DNA of 64,000 nucleotides from Donghicola sp041224595 (GCF_041224595.1 NZ_JBGFGN010000108.1:1-64000); one strand, 5' to 3'; positions 51,316 to 60,927 are shown, counted from the first letter of the stretch. Made by a program: numbers and translations. Notes: generated by a model not told the origin, from the letters alone.

Positions 51316-52345
51316 GGGCGAGACCTTGGTTACCGTCATCATCGCGGCAGATCCGCCGCCCCGTCTGGATAAGGCTTTGGCGCGCGATGTGCCAGAGGAA
51401 GCGTCCCTGTCGCGCACACGGCTGGCCAAACTGATCGCCGAGGGTAAGGTGTCGCGTGGGGCAGAGGTCTTGACCGATCCCAAAGCCAAGGTGGCTGAGA
51501 ATGACGAAATCGCCATTCAGGTCGAGGCTGCGGCAGAGGTTGATACCGTCGCCGAGGATATCCCGCTGGAGATCATCTATGAAGACGATGATCTGATTGT
51601 GGTGAATAAGCCTGCAGGCATGGTGGTCCACCCTGCACCCGGTTCGCCGAGTGGCACGCTTGTTAACGCTCTGCTGCACCATTGCGGGGATACGCTCTCT
51701 GGCATCGGCGGCGAGAAGCGGCCGGGCATCGTGCACCGTATCGACAAGGAAACGAGCGGTTTGCTGGTCGTTGCCAAGTCAGACCGTGCCCACCATGGCC
51801 TCGCTGCTCAATTCGAGGACCACAGCGTAGAGCGGGTCTATTCGGCTGTGGTCTACGGAGTGCCGGATAGCAACGAGCCCCGGCTAAAAGGGGTGAAGGG
51901 CGTTAGCTTTGAGCCCGGCAATATCATCAAGATCACTTCGTTTCTTGGACGCCACAAGACGGATCGTCAGCGGCAGGCCGTCAGCTTCAACACCGGTCGT
52001 CATGCGGTGACACGTGCGCGGGTGGTTGAAACATTCGGGACACCCGTCTGTGCGACGTTGGTGGATTGCTGGCTGGAAACGGGGCGGACTCACCAAATTC
52101 GCGTGCACATGACACATGCAGGCCATGCTCTGATCGGTGACCCTGTTTATGGTGGACGGCGGAAGCTCTCTCCCAAGGCATTGTCCCTTGCAGGGATTGA
52201 GGCCGCAGCGAATTTCCCGCGTCAGGCCCTGCATGCGCGCATCCTCGGTTTCATCCATCCCGTCACCGAAGAGGAAATGTCCTTCGAAGCGCCACTGCCC
52301 GATGACATGGTTTCACTCCTCGACGCACTGCGCACCAAGAAGTGA
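51314..52345 (+). CDS. rluD: 23S rRNA pseudouridine synthase, RluA/RluD family
   Basis: Isomerises uridines of 23S rRNA. The 343-residue protein has an N-terminal S4 domain (about 16-75, RLDKALARDVPEEASLSRTR) and the catalytic motif HRIDKETSGLLVVAKS with Asp144. RTHQIRVHMTHAGHALIGDP is near the C-terminus. AGAAGGAAGCGAC precedes the ATG. RluD rather than RluC is suggested by overall layout. It is divergent from DUF6476. Confidence 0.93.
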   Translation: MGETLVTVIIAADPPPRLDKALARDVPEEASLSRTRLAKLIAEGKVSRGAEVLTDPKAKVAENDEIAIQVEAAAEVDTVAEDIPLEIIYEDDDLIVVNKPAGMVVHPAPGSPSGTLVNALLHHCGDTLSGIGGEKRPGIVHRIDKETSGLLVVAKSDRAHHGLAAQFEDHSVERVYSAVVYGVPDSNEPRLKGVKGVSFEPGNIIKITSFLGRHKTDRQRQAVSFNTGRHAVTRARVVETFGTPVCATLVDCWLETGRTHQIRVHMTHAGHALIGDPVYGGRRKLSPKALSLAGIEAAANFPRQALHARILGFIHPVTEEEMSFEAPLPDDMVSLLDALRTKK

Positions 52346-52347
52346 TC

Positions 52348-52367
52348 CTCACGCACGTGTGCGTGAG
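52348..52367 (+). terminator. Hairpin after rluD
   Basis: CTCACGCAC-GT-GTGCGTGAG, a nearly perfect palindrome just behind the stop. The T-run is missing, so termination is likely but weak. Confidence 0.5.
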
Positions 52368-52497
52368 TGCGCAGTAATCCCTCTATCCAGCCAAGTATCT
52401 ATCATTTTATATGGAACCAAAGCGAGGCTGAGGACTTGAATACATGAAGTCAGCTACCTAGCTGCATGTTAAAGCCTGTTACATTCAGGAGGGACAA

Positions 52498-53394
52498 ATG
52501 GCAAACTATGCAAATCTTCCGGCACCGACCCCAGAGGGCGGACTGTCGCGCTACATGCAAGAGATCCGCAAGTTCCCTCTGCTGGAGCCTGAAGAAGAAT
52601 ATATGCTGGCCAAGCGGTGGGTCGAGGAACAAGACACAGAGGCGGCCCACAAGATGGTCACCAGCCACCTGCGTCTCGCGGCTAAAATCGCGATGGGCTA
52701 CCGTGGCTACGGTTTGCCCCAAGCAGAGGTGATATCCGAAGCGAACGTGGGTCTGATGCAAGCGGTCAAACGCTTTGACCCCGAAAAGGGCTTCCGTCTG
52801 GCCACCTACGCAATGTGGTGGATCCGCGCCAGCATTCAGGAATACATCCTGCGTAGCTGGTCGATGGTAAAGTTGGGGACAACCTCTGCGCAGAAGAAGT
52901 TGTTCTTTAACCTGCGCAAGGCGAAGTCCCGCATCGGAGCGCTGGAAGATGGCGACCTGCGTCCAGAGCACGTGCAGAAGATCGCGACCGACCTTGGCGT
53001 AACCGAGGACGAAGTGATCAGCATGAACCGCCGCCTGTCGGGTGGTGATGCGTCGCTAAACGCGACTGTCGGGTCCGAGGATGATGGCGGCGCTCAGTGG
53101 CAGGATTGGCTTGAGGATGAAGATGCGAACCAAGCCGCAGCCTACGAGGCGCAAGACGAAATGGACTCACGCCGCGAACTGCTGGCCGAAGCGATGGACG
53201 TGCTGAATGACCGCGAGAAAGACATCCTAGTCAAGCGCCGCCTGAGCGAAGAGAACATCACGCTCGAAGATCTGTCTTCAGAATACAGCGTCAGCCGCGA
53301 GCGCATTCGCCAGATCGAGGTGCGTGCGTTTGAAAAGCTACAGAAGCGGATGACCGGTCTTGCGCGGGAAAAGGGCATGCTCCCCGCAGTCTGA
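52498..53394 (+). CDS. rpoH: Heat-shock sigma factor RpoH (sigma-32, RpoHI type)
   Basis: Alternative sigma factor of 298 residues. Region 1.2/2 is at about 18-120 (LSRYMQEIRKFPLLEPEEEY, then FRLATYAMWWIRASIQEYIL), the RpoH box QKKLFFNLRK at about 137-146, and region 4 with YSVSRERIRQIEVRAFEKL at the end. CAGGAGGGACAA precedes the ATG. Rhodobacteraceae usually have a second RpoH; this one has the RpoHI length and start. Confidence 0.96.
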   Translation: MANYANLPAPTPEGGLSRYMQEIRKFPLLEPEEEYMLAKRWVEEQDTEAAHKMVTSHLRLAAKIAMGYRGYGLPQAEVISEANVGLMQAVKRFDPEKGFRLATYAMWWIRASIQEYILRSWSMVKLGTTSAQKKLFFNLRKAKSRIGALEDGDLRPEHVQKIATDLGVTEDEVISMNRRLSGGDASLNATVGSEDDGGAQWQDWLEDEDANQAAAYEAQDEMDSRRELLAEAMDVLNDREKDILVKRRLSEENITLEDLSSEYSVSRERIRQIEVRAFEKLQKRMTGLAREKGMLPAV

Positions 53395-53463
53395 CCCCCA
53401 GACAGAGTTGTAGAACATCCCCTCGGGCCCTAGGCTCGGGGAGATTTTATTTTGGGAGGCATT

Positions 53464-54438
53464 ATGACCGAAATCTACAACTGGGGTATTCTGGGGGCAG
53501 CGAAGTTTGCGCGCGAACAGATGGGGCCTGCAATCCATTTGGCGAATGAGGCCCGTCTGGCGGGTTTGGCAACCTCGAGCTACGACAAATCCGCGCCGTT
53601 CCGCGCCTTTGCGCCGGACATCCGTGTCTACGAAAGCTACGACGCGCTGATCCATGACCCCAAGATTGACGTTGTCTATATTCCGCTTCCGAACCATTTG
53701 CATGTTGAGTGGGCGTTGAAGGCCCTGAAGGCGGGCAAGCATGTGCTGTGCGAGAAGCCGATCGCAATGGAAGCGTCAGACATAGACCAGATCATCGCCC
53801 TTCGGGACGAGACCGGCCTGATGGCTGCCGAAGCCTATATGATCTTGCACCACCCCCAATGGCAGCGCGCCAAAGAGATCGTCGAAAGCGGCGAGATCGG
53901 ACGGCTGCGCCATGTGAGCGGGATCTTTACATTTGATAACCGCGCAGACACAGGCAACATCCGCAACAAGGCGGAAACCGGCGGGGGCGGCATCCGTGAT
54001 ATTGGCGTTTATACGTATGGCTCGACCCGGTTTATGACGGGGCAAGAGCCGACCGAATTGCGTGCGGATGTCGAATTCGAGAACGGCGTCGACACCTATG
54101 CCAATGTCACGGGGCGGTTCGGGGATATCACGTTTACCCTGATCAACTCGATCCGAATGGCGAACCGTCAGCGGATGGAGTTCCACGGGGAAAAAGGCAC
54201 TTTGGCTTTGACTGCACCGTTCAATGCGCAGGCATTTGGCGAGGCACGTCTGACCGTGGAATGTTCTGGTGGTGTCATCCGAGAAGAGCGCTTCTCGGCC
54301 GCGCAGCACTACAAGCTACAGGTCGAGAATTTCTGTGCAGCGATCGCCGGGGACCGTTCGGCTTATCCGGTGCCGCTGGAGTTTTCACAGGGGACACAGG
54401 CCATGATCGACCGCGTGTTCGCTGACGCAAAGCGCTGA
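53464..54438 (+). CDS. Gfo/Idh/MocA-family oxidoreductase
   Basis: NAD(P)-dependent sugar or polyol oxidoreductase of 324 residues. It has a Rossmann start (WGILGAAKFAREQ), the family motif YIPLPNHLHVEWALKALKAG, then KHVLCEKPIA with the catalytic Lys, and a C-terminal alpha/beta domain (GIRDIGVYTYGSTRFM). GGGAGGCATT precedes the ATG at 53464. Substrate unknown. It lies 69 bp after rpoH and might be read through from it. Confidence 0.9.
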   Translation: MTEIYNWGILGAAKFAREQMGPAIHLANEARLAGLATSSYDKSAPFRAFAPDIRVYESYDALIHDPKIDVVYIPLPNHLHVEWALKALKAGKHVLCEKPIAMEASDIDQIIALRDETGLMAAEAYMILHHPQWQRAKEIVESGEIGRLRHVSGIFTFDNRADTGNIRNKAETGGGGIRDIGVYTYGSTRFMTGQEPTELRADVEFENGVDTYANVTGRFGDITFTLINSIRMANRQRMEFHGEKGTLALTAPFNAQAFGEARLTVECSGGVIREERFSAAQHYKLQVENFCAAIAGDRSAYPVPLEFSQGTQAMIDRVFADAKR

Positions 54439-54443
54439 TCAAC

Positions 54444-54474
54444 AAAAAGGAACGCCGCCCTGATCGGGCGGCGT
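54444..54474 (-). terminator. Intrinsic terminator of pepF
   Basis: Minus strand: ACGCCGCCC-GATCA-GGGCGGCGT followed by TCCTTTTTG. It can also act as a stem-loop for the convergent oxidoreductase gene. Confidence 0.75.
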
Positions 54475-54501
54475 GCTGTATTCTTGGTGCGGGCGGTTGG
54501 G

Positions 54502-56319
54502 TTATTCCATCGCCTCGAGCTGGTCGATGAAACCTTCGATCATTGACAGGCCCTTGTCCCAGAATTTCGGATCGGACGCATCAAGGCCGAACGGGGCCAG
54601 CAGCTCTTTGTGGTGCTTCGAGCCGCCCGCCTTGAGCATGTCGAAATATTTGTCCTGGAAACCTTCGGGCTGCTCTTGATACGCGGCGTAAAGGGCGTTC
54701 ACCAGGCCGTCGCCGAACGCATAGGCGTAGACGTAGAAGGGCGTGTGGACGAAGTGCGGGATGTAGGCCCAGAAGGTCTCGTAACCCGGCATGTAGTCGA
54801 AGACGGGGCCAAGGCTTTCTGCCTGGACGCTCATCCACAGGGCGTTGATGTCGTCGGGGGTCAGTTCACCACCGCGGCGCGCCTCGTGCAGTTTGCATTC
54901 GAAGTCGTAAAAGGCGATTTGGCGGACGACCGTGTTGATCATGTCCTCGACCTTGCCAGCCAGCATGACCTTGCGCTCGTTGTCGTCCTTGGCGCCGGCC
55001 AGCATCTTCTGAAAGGTCAGCATTTCGCCAAACACCGACGCGGTTTCCGCCAGCGTCAGCGGGGTCGAGGACAGCATCTCGCCCTGACCAGCGGCCAGAC
55101 GCTGGTGGACGCCGTGTCCCAGTTCGTGGGCCAGTGTCATCACATCGCGCGGTTTGCCAAGGTAGTTCAGCAGCACGTAGGGGTGCACATCGGTGACGGT
55201 GGGGTGTGCAAAGGCACCAGGCGCTTTGCCCTGTTTGACGCCCGCGTCGATCCAGCCCTTGGAGAAGAACGGCTCGGCCAGTTCGGCCATGCGCGGGTCG
55301 AAGTCGCCATAGGCGTCCATGACAATCTTCTCCGCTTCGGGCCACGCGATCTTGCGCTCGGTCTCCATGGGGAGGGGCGCGTTGCGGTCCCAGACTTCCA
55401 TGGTTTCAAGGCCGAGCCATTTGGCTTTGAGTTTGTAATAGCGGTGGGATAGGCGCGGGTATGCATCGACAACAGCGTTGCGCAGGGCCTCGACGACTTC
55501 GGGCTCCACGTGGTTGGCCAGATGCCGACCCGTTTGCGGGGTGGGCATGCCGCGCCAGCGGTCCATGACCTCTTTTTCCTTGGCCTGGGTGTTGTGCACG
55601 CGGGCGAAGGTTTTGACGTTCTTGGTAAAGGTTTCACCCAAGGCGCGGGCACCAGCCTCGCGCTTGGAACGGTCCTGTTCGGACAGCAGGTTCAGGGTCT
55701 CTTCGATGCCCTTTTCCTCGCCATCCACGTCGAATTTCAGTCCCGCAATGGTTTCGTCGAACAGGCGCTCCCAAGCGTCGCCAACCACGCCCATGTCGTG
55801 GAGGAATTTCTCCATCTCGTCGGACAGCTGATAGGGCTTCATCGCGCGGATGCGGTCGAACACGGGCTTGTAGCGGGCCAGATCGCTATTTTCCGCGAAC
55901 AGAGCGTCTAAATGGTCATCGGGCAGACGGTTCAGTTCCAGCGTAAAGAACACCAGCGGGGTGGTGTAGCGGGTCAGGCGATCTTGCAGGTCGGACATGA
56001 ACTTGGCACGCTCGGCTTCCATGGTGTTCTGATAGTAGCGCAGACCGGCAAACGACATGATGCGCCCCGCGACCATATCGATGCGTTCGTTGCGCAGGGT
56101 GCATTCCAGCATGCCGTCCGCATCCAGATCGGCCAGTTTGCCTTCGTAATCTTCGGCAAAGCTGGCGCAGGCGCTTTCCAGCCAGTCCAGATCGCGCAGC
56201 AGTTCAGGGGCGTCTTCGGCGGTGTACAGATCGCTCAGGTCCCATTCCGGCAGATCCCCCAGATCGCCAGTGCCTGCGCTGGGGTTTGCATCAAAGAGCG
56301 GTTGAATGCGGTGTGCCAT
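54502..56319 (-). CDS. pepF: Oligoendopeptidase F (M3B family)
   Basis: Cytoplasmic zinc metallopeptidase that degrades oligopeptides. The 605-residue protein has the active-site helix TLAHELGHGVHQRLA (HExxH as HELGH, about 390) and a third ligand Glu in ETASVFGEMLTF about 25 residues later. GYETFWAYIPHFVHTPFYVY is near the end, typical of M3B. Full family length. The ATG at 56319 is followed by the usual acidic N-terminus. Confidence 0.95.
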   Translation of the reverse strand: MAHRIQPLFDANPSAGTGDLGDLPEWDLSDLYTAEDAPELLRDLDWLESACASFAEDYEGKLADLDADGMLECTLRNERIDMVAGRIMSFAGLRYYQNTMEAERAKFMSDLQDRLTRYTTPLVFFTLELNRLPDDHLDALFAENSDLARYKPVFDRIRAMKPYQLSDEMEKFLHDMGVVGDAWERLFDETIAGLKFDVDGEEKGIEETLNLLSEQDRSKREAGARALGETFTKNVKTFARVHNTQAKEKEVMDRWRGMPTPQTGRHLANHVEPEVVEALRNAVVDAYPRLSHRYYKLKAKWLGLETMEVWDRNAPLPMETERKIAWPEAEKIVMDAYGDFDPRMAELAEPFFSKGWIDAGVKQGKAPGAFAHPTVTDVHPYVLLNYLGKPRDVMTLAHELGHGVHQRLAAGQGEMLSSTPLTLAETASVFGEMLTFQKMLAGAKDDNERKVMLAGKVEDMINTVVRQIAFYDFECKLHEARRGGELTPDDINALWMSVQAESLGPVFDYMPGYETFWAYIPHFVHTPFYVYAYAFGDGLVNALYAAYQEQPEGFQDKYFDMLKAGGSKHHKELLAPFGLDASDPKFWDKGLSMIEGFIDQLEAME

Positions 56320-56393
56320 AAGTGGTCCTTTTTAATCTTGCTTGGGACACAGGTAAGAGCGCCCCCGCCGGATGTGCAAGGGGGCGGGGCGAA

Positions 56394-57977
56394 TTAGGGC
56401 ATCAATGCCTTCAGATCGTCGAGCGTGTTCGCCTCTGACGCAGGTTTGTCGTGGCGCCAGCGCAGCATGCGCGGGAAACGGAGCGCAACGCCGGATTTGT
56501 GGCGCGGGCTGTCCATGATCCCTTCGAACCCGATTTCGAAGACATGCTCGGGTGTGACCTGCCGGACGGGGCCAAAGCGTTGCAGGGTGTTTTTACGCAC
56601 CCAAGCGGTGATCTTGCGGAATTCTGCGTCCGTGAGGCCGGAGTAAGCCTTGGTAAAAGGCACAAGTTCGCCGTTGTTCCAGACCGCAAAGGTGAAGTCG
56701 GTGAAAAGGTTTGCGCGCCGTCCATGTCCCGATTGGGCATAGATCATCACGGCGTCGATAGTCAGGGGATCGACCTTCCATTTCCACCAATCGCCTTTCT
56801 TGCGGCCTGCAAGATAGGGGCTGTCCAATCGCTTCAGCATCAGCCCCTCGGCATGGGCATCGCGGCTGGTTTCGCGGATGTCTGTCAGGGTTTGCCAGTT
56901 GTTGAAGGGCACGACTGGAGAGGGGATTACAGCGGCCTCGGGTGGGATGTCAGCCAGCAGAGTTTCAAGTCGTGCGCGCCGTTCTGCCAAAGGCTTGTCG
57001 CGAATGTCTTCGCCCGCGTGTTCCAGCAGGTCATAGGCGCGCAGGACTACGGGCGCGTCTTTCAATAGCTTTTTCGGGACGGTTTTCCGGCCGATCCGTT
57101 TTTGCAGTTCGGAAAAGGGCAGAGGTTTGTGCTCGTGCCATGCGAGCACTTCGCCATCGAGCACAGTGCCATCGGGCAGGAAATCCACACTGCGGGCGAA
57201 CTCGGGAAAGCGGTCGGTGATCAACTCTTCGCCGCGGGACCACAGAAAATGTGTGCCGCCGCGCAGGATCAGCTGTCCGCGAATGCCGTCCCATTTCCAT
57301 TCAGCTTGCCAGTCTGAGGGCGCACCAAGGGCCTCGGGCGCGTCTTCCAGACCGTAGGCCAGATAAAACGGGTAGGGGCGTGACTTGTCAGCCTCTGTGT
57401 CCTGCGCATGGATCAGATCGTGAAAGGTGGTCGTTTCTGGCGTCCAATTGCCCATCAGGCGATGGGCCATCTGCGACTCTTCGGTGTTCGTGGCGCGGGA
57501 CAGGGCGCGGGTCATGAGCTTTTGGCTGACACCCACGCGAAACCCCCCGGTCAGCAGCTTGTTAAACAGGAACCGCTCGGTCGTGTTTAGGCAGTCCCAT
57601 GCGTCCAGAACGGCCTCCTTGCGGGTGTCTTCGTCCGCTGGGGTCAGGCTCAGGATTTCGCCCATCCAGTCCGACAGGGTTCGGTTGGTCTGGCGCGTTG
57701 CGTCAGGCAGGATCAAGGCGATGGTTTCCGATAGATCGCCGACGATTGGATAGGTTTCCTCGAACAGCCACAGGGGGATGCCTGCCCGTTCCGCCGCCCA
57801 TTCACGCAGGCGCGTGGTCGTGACGGCGCGCTTCGGGCGACGTCCGGAGAACAGCGCAATGCACCACAGTTTGTCGGGATCGGCGGCGGTTTCAAAATAG
57901 TCGGTCAGCGCGGCGACCTTGGCGTTGGTCGAGGTCGTCTGGTCCAGAGCATTGAAGAGGTCGGCAAAGGCTTGCAT
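56394..57977 (-). CDS. ATP-dependent DNA ligase (exonuclease-associated type)
   Basis: Seals nicks using ATP. The 527-residue protein has an N-terminal helical domain, the adenylation motif EWKWDGIRG with Lys228, downstream nucleotidyl-transferase motifs (FPDGTVLDGEVLAW, AEGLMLKRLDSPY, KGDWWKWKVDP) and an OB-fold tail. Its start overlaps the stop of the MBL-fold exonuclease gene (TGATG), so the two are co-translated. In many bacteria this pair belongs to a four-gene set with an Lhr-type helicase and PdeM; neither is next to it here. Confidence 0.93.
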   Translation of the reverse strand: MQAFADLFNALDQTTSTNAKVAALTDYFETAADPDKLWCIALFSGRRPKRAVTTTRLREWAAERAGIPLWLFEETYPIVGDLSETIALILPDATRQTNRTLSDWMGEILSLTPADEDTRKEAVLDAWDCLNTTERFLFNKLLTGGFRVGVSQKLMTRALSRATNTEESQMAHRLMGNWTPETTTFHDLIHAQDTEADKSRPYPFYLAYGLEDAPEALGAPSDWQAEWKWDGIRGQLILRGGTHFLWSRGEELITDRFPEFARSVDFLPDGTVLDGEVLAWHEHKPLPFSELQKRIGRKTVPKKLLKDAPVVLRAYDLLEHAGEDIRDKPLAERRARLETLLADIPPEAAVIPSPVVPFNNWQTLTDIRETSRDAHAEGLMLKRLDSPYLAGRKKGDWWKWKVDPLTIDAVMIYAQSGHGRRANLFTDFTFAVWNNGELVPFTKAYSGLTDAEFRKITAWVRKNTLQRFGPVRQVTPEHVFEIGFEGIMDSPRHKSGVALRFPRMLRWRHDKPASEANTLDDLKALMP

Positions 57978-58999
57978 CAGTCCACCTCTGCCACATCGTC
58001 AGTGTCCGCGCCTTCGCCGGTGTATTCGGTGGCGACGATTGCGGAATCGTACCCTTGGCTCAGAAGCCACTGGTTGAAGATTTCGGTGTAGCCGTGCGTC
58101 ACAAAGACTTTTTCGCAGCCTGTGGCGCGGATTGTGTCGTTCAGGCCAGTCCAATCCGCATGGTCGGACAGGACAAACCCGCGATCTGCGGCGCGGCGCC
58201 TGCGGACCCCGCGCAAGCGCATCCACCCGCTGGCAAATCCCGTCGCGGCGCGGCCGAACTTTTTGGCCCAAGGGGTGCCGAACGCCGAAGGGGGCGCGAT
58301 GACGATGCCGCCCGTGTGGGCTTTGACATCCAGATCGCCGGTGACGCGGGTGGTGGCGGGCAGCGGGTAGCCTTGGGCGCGGAGCACTTCGTTCGTGGCC
58401 TCAACCGCGCCATGGGTCAGGATGGGGCCGATGGACGGGTCGAGCAGGGACATCAGCCGTTGCGCCTTGCCCAAGGAGTATGCCCCGAGCAGGGAAAACC
58501 GTCCCTCGGCGGCGTTGGCGGCCCACCATGCGTTGATCTCTTCGGAAACGACTGATTGAGGGGCCCATTTGAATGCTGGCAGGCCAAAGGTGCATTCGCT
58601 GATAAAGGCGTGGCAGGGGACCAGTTCAAAACTCTCGCACAGGCCGTCCGGCTCGGGTTTGTAGTCGCCCGAGACGACCCAGACCTCGCCGCCGACCTCG
58701 ATCCGGATTTGCGCCGAGCCGGGTATATGGCCTGCGGGGTGAAAACTGACTGAGGCCCCTCCGATTTGCGTCTTTGCGCCGTAGGGGGTGGTCTGGATCG
58801 ACACGTCACCCAGCCGGTGGTGCATGACGGGTGCTGCGGCTTCGGTCGCCATGTAGTGCTGATGCCCCCAGCGCGAATGGTCGGAATGCCCGTGAGTGAT
58901 CAACGCACGATCCACGGGGCGCCAAGGGTCGATGTAGAAATCGCCAGCGGGGCAGTAGATGCCGCGATCGGTAAAGGTCAGAACAGGGTCGGCTCGCAT
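57977..58999 (-). CDS. Ligase-associated DNA exonuclease (MBL fold)
   Basis: The 340-residue protein has a metallo-beta-lactamase/beta-CASP fold with THGHSDH (His36, His38, Asp40, His41), ALSDHADW-type motif near residue 270 (VLSDHADWTGL) and YTEIF at the C-terminus, as in SNM1/Pso2-like nucleases. It is translationally coupled to the DNA ligase and probably trims ends before ligation. The ATG at 58999 was chosen; a GTG at 59020 is in frame. It lies 45 bp after the hydrolase gene on the same strand. Confidence 0.9.
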   Translation of the reverse strand: MRADPVLTFTDRGIYCPAGDFYIDPWRPVDRALITHGHSDHSRWGHQHYMATEAAAPVMHHRLGDVSIQTTPYGAKTQIGGASVSFHPAGHIPGSAQIRIEVGGEVWVVSGDYKPEPDGLCESFELVPCHAFISECTFGLPAFKWAPQSVVSEEINAWWAANAAEGRFSLLGAYSLGKAQRLMSLLDPSIGPILTHGAVEATNEVLRAQGYPLPATTRVTGDLDVKAHTGGIVIAPPSAFGTPWAKKFGRAATGFASGWMRLRGVRRRRAADRGFVLSDHADWTGLNDTIRATGCEKVFVTHGYTEIFNQWLLSQGYDSAIVATEYTGEGADTDDVAEVD

Positions 59000-59044
59000 A
59001 CGGCGAAGGTAGTCCGCCACCGCCGCACTGCCAGAGCATTCCAG

Positions 59045-59995
59045 TCAGGCGTCAACGTTTTCTTTGGTGCGTTCAACAAAAGCAGCGATTTCGGATATCA
59101 CACGGCGGCGAATGTCGGGCGTTTCCATCAGCACTTCGTGTTGCGCATTTTCGATCTCGACCAGTTTGCCCTTGGGCCACACGCCCATCCGGCGCTTGAT
59201 TTCCTGCGGATCGACAATGCTCTCCAAATTGCCAAGGAAACTCAGGGCCGGCAAATCGGGCGAGGGGATGGACGCCAAAGCGACAGTCTCGCGGAGAGCC
59301 TGATTTAGCCAGTTCAGGCTAGGGCCGCCAAGCCCGAGTTCAGGCTGTGCGTCGGTCTGGCTGCGCATGTAAGCGTACATGTCGCGGTCCGTGGTCAATG
59401 CGTTGCCGAGGAACGGTGCCGCTTCTGTGTAGGGGCGGCGGGAGGTGCTGGGGACGAGCAGATGGCTCAGAGCCACGAGATCAGCCGCCCATGTCACGGT
59501 CCATGCCACAGGGCGCAGAATGCCCGGCATTTGGATGCCCCACATGGGCGCTGTAAAGATCACGCCGGCCACCGGCGCACCACGGATCACACTGCGCAAC
59601 GCGATGCAGCCGCCCATCGAGTGTCCCAGAATATACCATGGCTTGGGCATGTTCATTTCTGCGGCATAGGCCAGAAATGCCGTGACATCGCGTTGGAAGT
59701 CGCAGAACTGGTTTACATGGCCAATCAGACGATCACACAGTGCACGGTCTGACAGGCCTTGGCCGCGCCAATCAAGAGTAGCGGTTGCCAGCCCAATATC
59801 GGCAAATTCCTGGGCCGTGATCCCGTACTTTTCAATGTATTCCGTCCGGCCGGTGAACAGAAGGATAGAGCCTTTGGCTCCATCCACAGGCCAATGGGCC
59901 ATGCGCAAACGCACCCCGTCCTCTGACGTCACCCAGTGGGCGGAACCGCCCTGTGGGCCTCTTGCCAAGTCGCTGTAAAACGGGGCCGTTTGCAT
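59045..59995 (-). CDS. Alpha/beta hydrolase, lysophospholipase/monoglyceride-lipase type
   Basis: Serine hydrolase of 316 residues. The nucleophile elbow is GHSMGG, and the other triad members are likely Asp in LESIVDPQE and His in ENAQHEVLME. ILLFTGRTEYIEKYG matches PldB-like lysophospholipases. GGAAGCA precedes the ATG at 59995. It may form one unit with the exonuclease and ligase genes downstream. Confidence 0.9.
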   Translation of the reverse strand: MQTAPFYSDLARGPQGGSAHWVTSEDGVRLRMAHWPVDGAKGSILLFTGRTEYIEKYGITAQEFADIGLATATLDWRGQGLSDRALCDRLIGHVNQFCDFQRDVTAFLAYAAEMNMPKPWYILGHSMGGCIALRSVIRGAPVAGVIFTAPMWGIQMPGILRPVAWTVTWAADLVALSHLLVPSTSRRPYTEAAPFLGNALTTDRDMYAYMRSQTDAQPELGLGGPSLNWLNQALRETVALASIPSPDLPALSFLGNLESIVDPQEIKRRMGVWPKGKLVEIENAQHEVLMETPDIRRRVISEIAAFVERTKENVDA

Positions 59996-60008
59996 TGCTT
60001 CCAAGGCC

Positions 60009-60299
60009 TTAGGCTAGGACGCTGCCAAGCTGCATGGCTTTACCCATGTCGCCATCGACACTCAGGCGGCCAGACATGAACGCCGCTGTTGCATCCAGTT
60101 CACCATCAAGAATGGATTTGAAGGTGTCGGCATCAGCGGTCAGGGTGACTTCGGCCTCGTCATCGGCGGCGCGGGCGCCGTTTTCGTCGATCAGGATGCT
60201 GCCTTCGTCTTCGATCACGAATTTTGCGGTGCCGTCAAAGCCGTCCCCGCCGAGTTTCGCGTTCAACTCCTCGACTGCGGTATCAATCACAGAGCTCAT
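60009..60299 (-). CDS. SCP2 sterol-binding domain protein
   Basis: A 96-residue single SCP2-like domain, MSSVIDTAVEELNAKLGGD..., with DADTFKSILDGELDATAAFM and GRLSVDGDMGKAMQLGSVL, the family's lipid-pocket helices. It probably binds a fatty acyl or lipid ligand in the cytoplasm. AAAGGCGACACG precedes the ATG. It ends 13 bp before the start of the hydrolase gene, so it is the first gene of that unit. Confidence 0.9.
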   Translation of the reverse strand: MSSVIDTAVEELNAKLGGDGFDGTAKFVIEDEGSILIDENGARAADDEAEVTLTADADTFKSILDGELDATAAFMSGRLSVDGDMGKAMQLGSVLA

Positions 60300-60366
60300 C
60301 GTGTCGCCTTTCACATTCTTGTTGCGGCACTCGCTTTTCGCCGCGGTTGGATTACACTGATGAACT

Positions 60367-60927
60367 ATGAACAGATTCCTTGAACCGCTCAAACGTGTCG
60401 TCACGGCAAGTTTCATGATAGTCACGATTTCCACACCTGCAATGGCGCAGAGCCCGCAGGAACAGGATTTGCTGGACCGTCTCAAAAAAGCGGACCGCGA
60501 AGGCGCACAGGTATTGGCCGAAGACTTGCGGTTGATTTGGGCCAGGTCAGGGTCGCCAATGGTTGATTTGCTTTTGCGCCGCGCCGAAAAGGCTATGGCG
60601 GCCGGTGATCTGGACGTTGCGTTGGAACATCTGACAGCCGTGACAGACCATGCTCCCGACTTTGCAGAGGGGCATATGTTGCGGGCTACAACGCTTTACC
60701 AGTTGGATCTCTATGGCCCTGCGATGGAAGAGCTGGAGCAAGCGATTGCGCTGAACCCTAACCATTTCGGGGCGCTTTTCGGGGCGGGGATTATTGCCTA
60801 TGAAACCGGTCAGACAGAGGCTGCGATGACGTTTTTCGACGCGGTCGAGGCTATACATCCCAACTTCGAGCAATTATCTCGGCTCCAACAGGAACTGGAC
60901 AAAGAGGCGGGCGCGCTCGACCTCTGA
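60367..60927 (+). CDS. Exported TPR-repeat protein
   Basis: The 186-residue protein has a signal peptide (about 1-27, ending PAMAQ) and two to three TPR units (about 75-170: AMAAGDLDVALEHLTAVTDH, then QLDLYGPAMEELEQAIALNP). Likely a periplasmic scaffold; partner unknown. The ATG at 60367 starts MNRFLEPLKR. It lies 12 bp before the helicase gene and is divergent from the SCP2 gene. Confidence 0.87.
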   Translation: MNRFLEPLKRVVTASFMIVTISTPAMAQSPQEQDLLDRLKKADREGAQVLAEDLRLIWARSGSPMVDLLLRRAEKAMAAGDLDVALEHLTAVTDHAPDFAEGHMLRATTLYQLDLYGPAMEELEQAIALNPNHFGALFGAGIIAYETGQTEAAMTFFDAVEAIHPNFEQLSRLQQELDKEAGALDL

